22,634 nt of DNA from DASUFE01 sp036274675 (lineage in GTDB: Bacteria > Pseudomonadota > Gammaproteobacteria > HTCC5015), in NCBI GenBank assembly GCA_036274675.1, contig DASUFE010000084.1, positions 1 to 22,634 of the forward strand, read 5' to 3'. Below the pieces are notes generated by a model. It was not told the origin of the DNA. It ran no database searches and saw nothing but the letters and a program-made list of their open reading frames with translations. Made by a program: the position numbers and the translations under genes. Shown here one piece after another: positions 20,592 through 22,634 of the stretch (the stretch's first letter is position 1; each line of letters starts with the position of its first letter).

Positions 20592-22634
20592 ATGATTTTT
20601 TCAGCCAACAGAAGGGGACTTACAGCCTCCATACAGCGAATGATCGCTGTAATGGTCGTGTTGTTCGCCGCGGGCAACGCGTTCGCCGCGACCGGCAACC
20701 CCCGAGTCAACAACGTTGGGTATGCGCCCAACGCCTCGAAAGTGGCGACTTTCGTCACCACCTCCACTTCTCCGGTGGCCTGGCAATTGCGCCAGAACGG
20801 CAACACCGTGCTTTCCGGCATGAGCACCCCGTTCGGTACCGACGCCGCCACGGGCGAAAACGTGCATCTGATCGATTTCTCCAGCTTCGGCGTGGAAGGC
20901 AGCAACTACACGCTGGCCGCGGGCTCGGATCAGAGCAATGCCTTCAATATTGCCGTGAATATCTTCCGGCCCGTGAAGTACGATGCCTTGAGATACTTCT
21001 ATCACAACCGCAGCGGCATCGCGATCCAGACCCAGTATACCGGCGGCGGCAATGGCAGCTATGCCACCAACTCCGCGCTGGCGCGCGCGGCGGGCCACAT
21101 CAACGTCTCGCCGAACCAGGGTGACAACAACGTGCCCTGCTGGCCGGGCACCTGCAATTACAGCCTGAACGTAGCGAAGGGCTGGTATGACGCGGGCGAC
21201 CACGGTAAATACGTCGTCAACGGCGGCATTTCGGTTTGGCACCTGTTGAATCTGTATGAACGCGCCCAGTACCTGGGCAGCAATCTCGCCGACTTCGGCG
21301 ACGGCACGCTGAATATTCCGGAAAGCGGTAACGGCGTACCGGATATCCTCGACGAAGCCCGCTGGGAGATCGAGTTCCTGCTGTCAATGCAGGTTCCGTC
21401 GGGCCAGGCGCTGGCCGGCATGGTGCACCACAAGATGCACGACAACGGCTGGACCGGCCTGCCGCTGGCGCCGGCCAGTGACCCGCAGGCGCGTAACCTG
21501 GTTCCGCCGACCACTGCCGCGACCCTGAACGTGGCGGCCGTGGGCGCGCAGTGCGCGCGCATCTGGCAGAGCATCGATTCCACCTTTGCGAATCGCTGCC
21601 TGACCGTTGCCCAAAGCGCCTATAATGCGGCGCTGGCGAACCCGAACCGCCTGTACGACGGCTGCTGCGACAACGGCGGCGGCGGTTACGGCGACATGAA
21701 CGTGGCCGACGATTTCTACTGGGCCGCGTCTGAACTTTATATCACCACCGGCAACTCGACCTATCTGTCCAAGATCGACGGCTATACGCAGATCCAGACC
21801 GACTTCAGCTGGGCGGACACCGAGCTGCTGGGCACAATATCGATGGCCACTGTCCCGGCTTCGCAAACCGCGAGCCGCCGCACGGCCGCACGCAATCGCA
21901 TTGTCTCGCTCGCGAACACGCACCTCACCACCCAGAATGCAGCCGGCTACGGGCTGCCCATGGCCTCCGATGAATATTACTGGGGTTCCAACAGCGGCAT
22001 GCTGAACAAGCTGGCGCAGATCGCCCTGGCCTACGATTTCACCGGTAATGCAACCTATTGGCAGGGCTTTACCAAGGGCCTGGACTATATCTTCGGCCGC
22101 AACGCACTGATGCGCTCTTATGTAACGGGCCACGGCGAAAACGCGACCCGCAATCCGCATCATCGCTTCTGGGCCAACCAGTTGAACGGCAGCTTCCCCC
22201 TGGCGCCTCCGGGCGCACTGGCGGGTGGCGCCAACCCCGGTCTGGAAGACCCGACAGCGTCGGCCCAGTTGGGTGGTTGCGTTTCGCGTCCGCAGACCTG
22301 CTATCTGGATGACATCAATGCCTATTCGGTGAACGAAGTCACCATCAACTGGAACGGACCGCTGGCCTGGGTGCTGGCTTATTATGACGACAAGGATGGT
22401 ACGGGCGGCAGCAGTTCGTCCTCGAGCAGCAGCTCCAGTTCGTCCTCGTCGAGCAGTTCGTCCAGCTCTTCGAGCTCCAGCTCCTCGTCGAGCAGCAGCT
22501 CGTCTTCGTCGAGCTCCAGCAGCAGCTCCACTTCGAGCAGCAGCACGAGCGGCGGCACCTCGCTGGCGGTGGAACTGGAAAGCCTCTCAGGCCAGAGCCT
22601 GTTCTCGCCCTTCGTGGTGGTGAACGACTCGGCG
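20592..22634 (+). CDS. Secreted GH9 endoglucanase with poly-Ser linker and C-terminal CBM start (cut by window edge)
   Basis: 681 codons visible, open at the right edge. Signal peptide 1-32 (AGNAFA cleavage). Residues about 35-110 form the N-terminal Ig-like domain common in GH9 enzymes. The GH9 (alpha/alpha)6-barrel spans about 120-600: D200 and D203 in WYDAGDHGKY (base and helper), H523/H524-R525 in the NPHHRFW signature, and proton donor E582 in NEVTINWNGPLAW. GH9 enzymes hydrolyse beta-1,4-glucan by inversion. Residues 607-653 are a Ser linker. Then VELESLSGQSLFSPFVVVND resembles the first strands of a CBM6/35-type module. AGAGGAG lies before the ATG. Confidence 0.95.
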   Translation, partial: MIFSANRRGLTASIQRMIAVMVVLFAAGNAFAATGNPRVNNVGYAPNASKVATFVTTSTSPVAWQLRQNGNTVLSGMSTPFGTDAATGENVHLIDFSSFGVEGSNYTLAAGSDQSNAFNIAVNIFRPVKYDALRYFYHNRSGIAIQTQYTGGGNGSYATNSALARAAGHINVSPNQGDNNVPCWPGTCNYSLNVAKGWYDAGDHGKYVVNGGISVWHLLNLYERAQYLGSNLADFGDGTLNIPESGNGVPDILDEARWEIEFLLSMQVPSGQALAGMVHHKMHDNGWTGLPLAPASDPQARNLVPPTTAATLNVAAVGAQCARIWQSIDSTFANRCLTVAQSAYNAALANPNRLYDGCCDNGGGGYGDMNVADDFYWAASELYITTGNSTYLSKIDGYTQIQTDFSWADTELLGTISMATVPASQTASRRTAARNRIVSLANTHLTTQNAAGYGLPMASDEYYWGSNSGMLNKLAQIALAYDFTGNATYWQGFTKGLDYIFGRNALMRSYVTGHGENATRNPHHRFWANQLNGSFPLAPPGALAGGANPGLEDPTASAQLGGCVSRPQTCYLDDINAYSVNEVTINWNGPLAWVLAYYDDKDGTGGSSSSSSSSSSSSSSSSSSSSSSSSSSSSSSSSSSSSSSSSTSSSSTSGGTSLAVELESLSGQSLFSPFVVVNDSA
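22410..22550 (+). repeat. Poly-serine linker coding region
   Basis: 47 codons, 45 Ser and 2 Thr, using AGC, AGT, TCG, TCC and TCT mixed, so the protein sequence rather than one DNA repeat is preserved. Such linkers separate catalytic and binding modules in Cellvibrio/Teredinibacter-type enzymes. Confidence 0.9.

Noticed and set aside
20601..22163. Minus-strand frames inside the GH9 gene
   Set aside because: Antisense shadows of a gene with an intact signal peptide and catalytic motifs.
22384..22623. Arg/Ala-rich plus-strand frame at the right edge
   Set aside because: Frame-shifted reading of the poly-Ser linker.

Overview
The window is GC-rich bacterial chromosome, most likely from a plant-polymer-degrading gammaproteobacterium. 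Evidence for this is a secreted GH9 cellulase with a long poly-serine linker (a style typical of Cellvibrio/Teredinibacter-like bacteria), a second secreted carbohydrate-binding protein, a CusBA metal pump, PilZ proteins, and many small stress and envelope proteins common in Proteobacteria. The lineage is an inference. No rRNA, tRNA, CRISPR array, phage gene or intact transposase was found.

Layout. 1-348 (minus): N-terminal part of a secreted CBM2-like protein running off the left edge. 585-3893: small genes, namely a protein with a SAP/Rho-N-like segment, a 75-residue protein made of six 11-residue charged repeats, a small HTH protein paired with a PilZ protein, a DUF4256 protein and a DinB-family protein. 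4046-9992 (plus): a metal-stress block with a CopL/DUF2946-like Cys/His-rich periplasmic protein, CusB, CusA, a CadI/ArsI-type vicinal-oxygen-chelate protein and the ECF sigma factor SigZ. 10159-13939: a soluble RsbRD_N histidine kinase, a second PilZ protein, an OBAP/DUF1264 secreted protein, a DksA-like coiled coil without zinc finger, and a DUF3313 protein. 14010-16289 (plus): a rhomboid protease, a DUF3309 membrane peptide, two small overlapping ORFs and an MEDS-domain sensor protein. 16878-18978 (plus): a general-stress-like cluster with a CsbD protein carrying a giant Gln/Gly-rich tail, a periplasmic protein with three C-x10-C pairs, a 25-residue membrane peptide, several hairpins and an ElaB/DUF883-like membrane-anchored protein. 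A convergent Crp/Fnr-type regulator overlaps this last gene. 19747-20591 holds no convincing gene. 20592-22634 (plus): GH9 cellulase running off the right edge.

How the parts fit. The two polysaccharide-binding or -degrading genes point outward at the window edges and enclose about 20 kb of metal and envelope stress genes. CusBA should expel Cu(I)/Ag(I) from periplasm and cytoplasm, but no outer-membrane channel (CusC) or chaperone (CusF) is present, so an outer-membrane partner must come from elsewhere. The PilZ proteins, MEDS protein, histidine kinase, SigZ and Crp-type regulator suggest stress- and c-di-GMP-responsive regulation. The most unusual items are the CsbD fusion with its prion-like tail, the hendecad-repeat protein, the C-x10-C protein, and the hairpin-rich or MITE-like DNA around 18364-18606.
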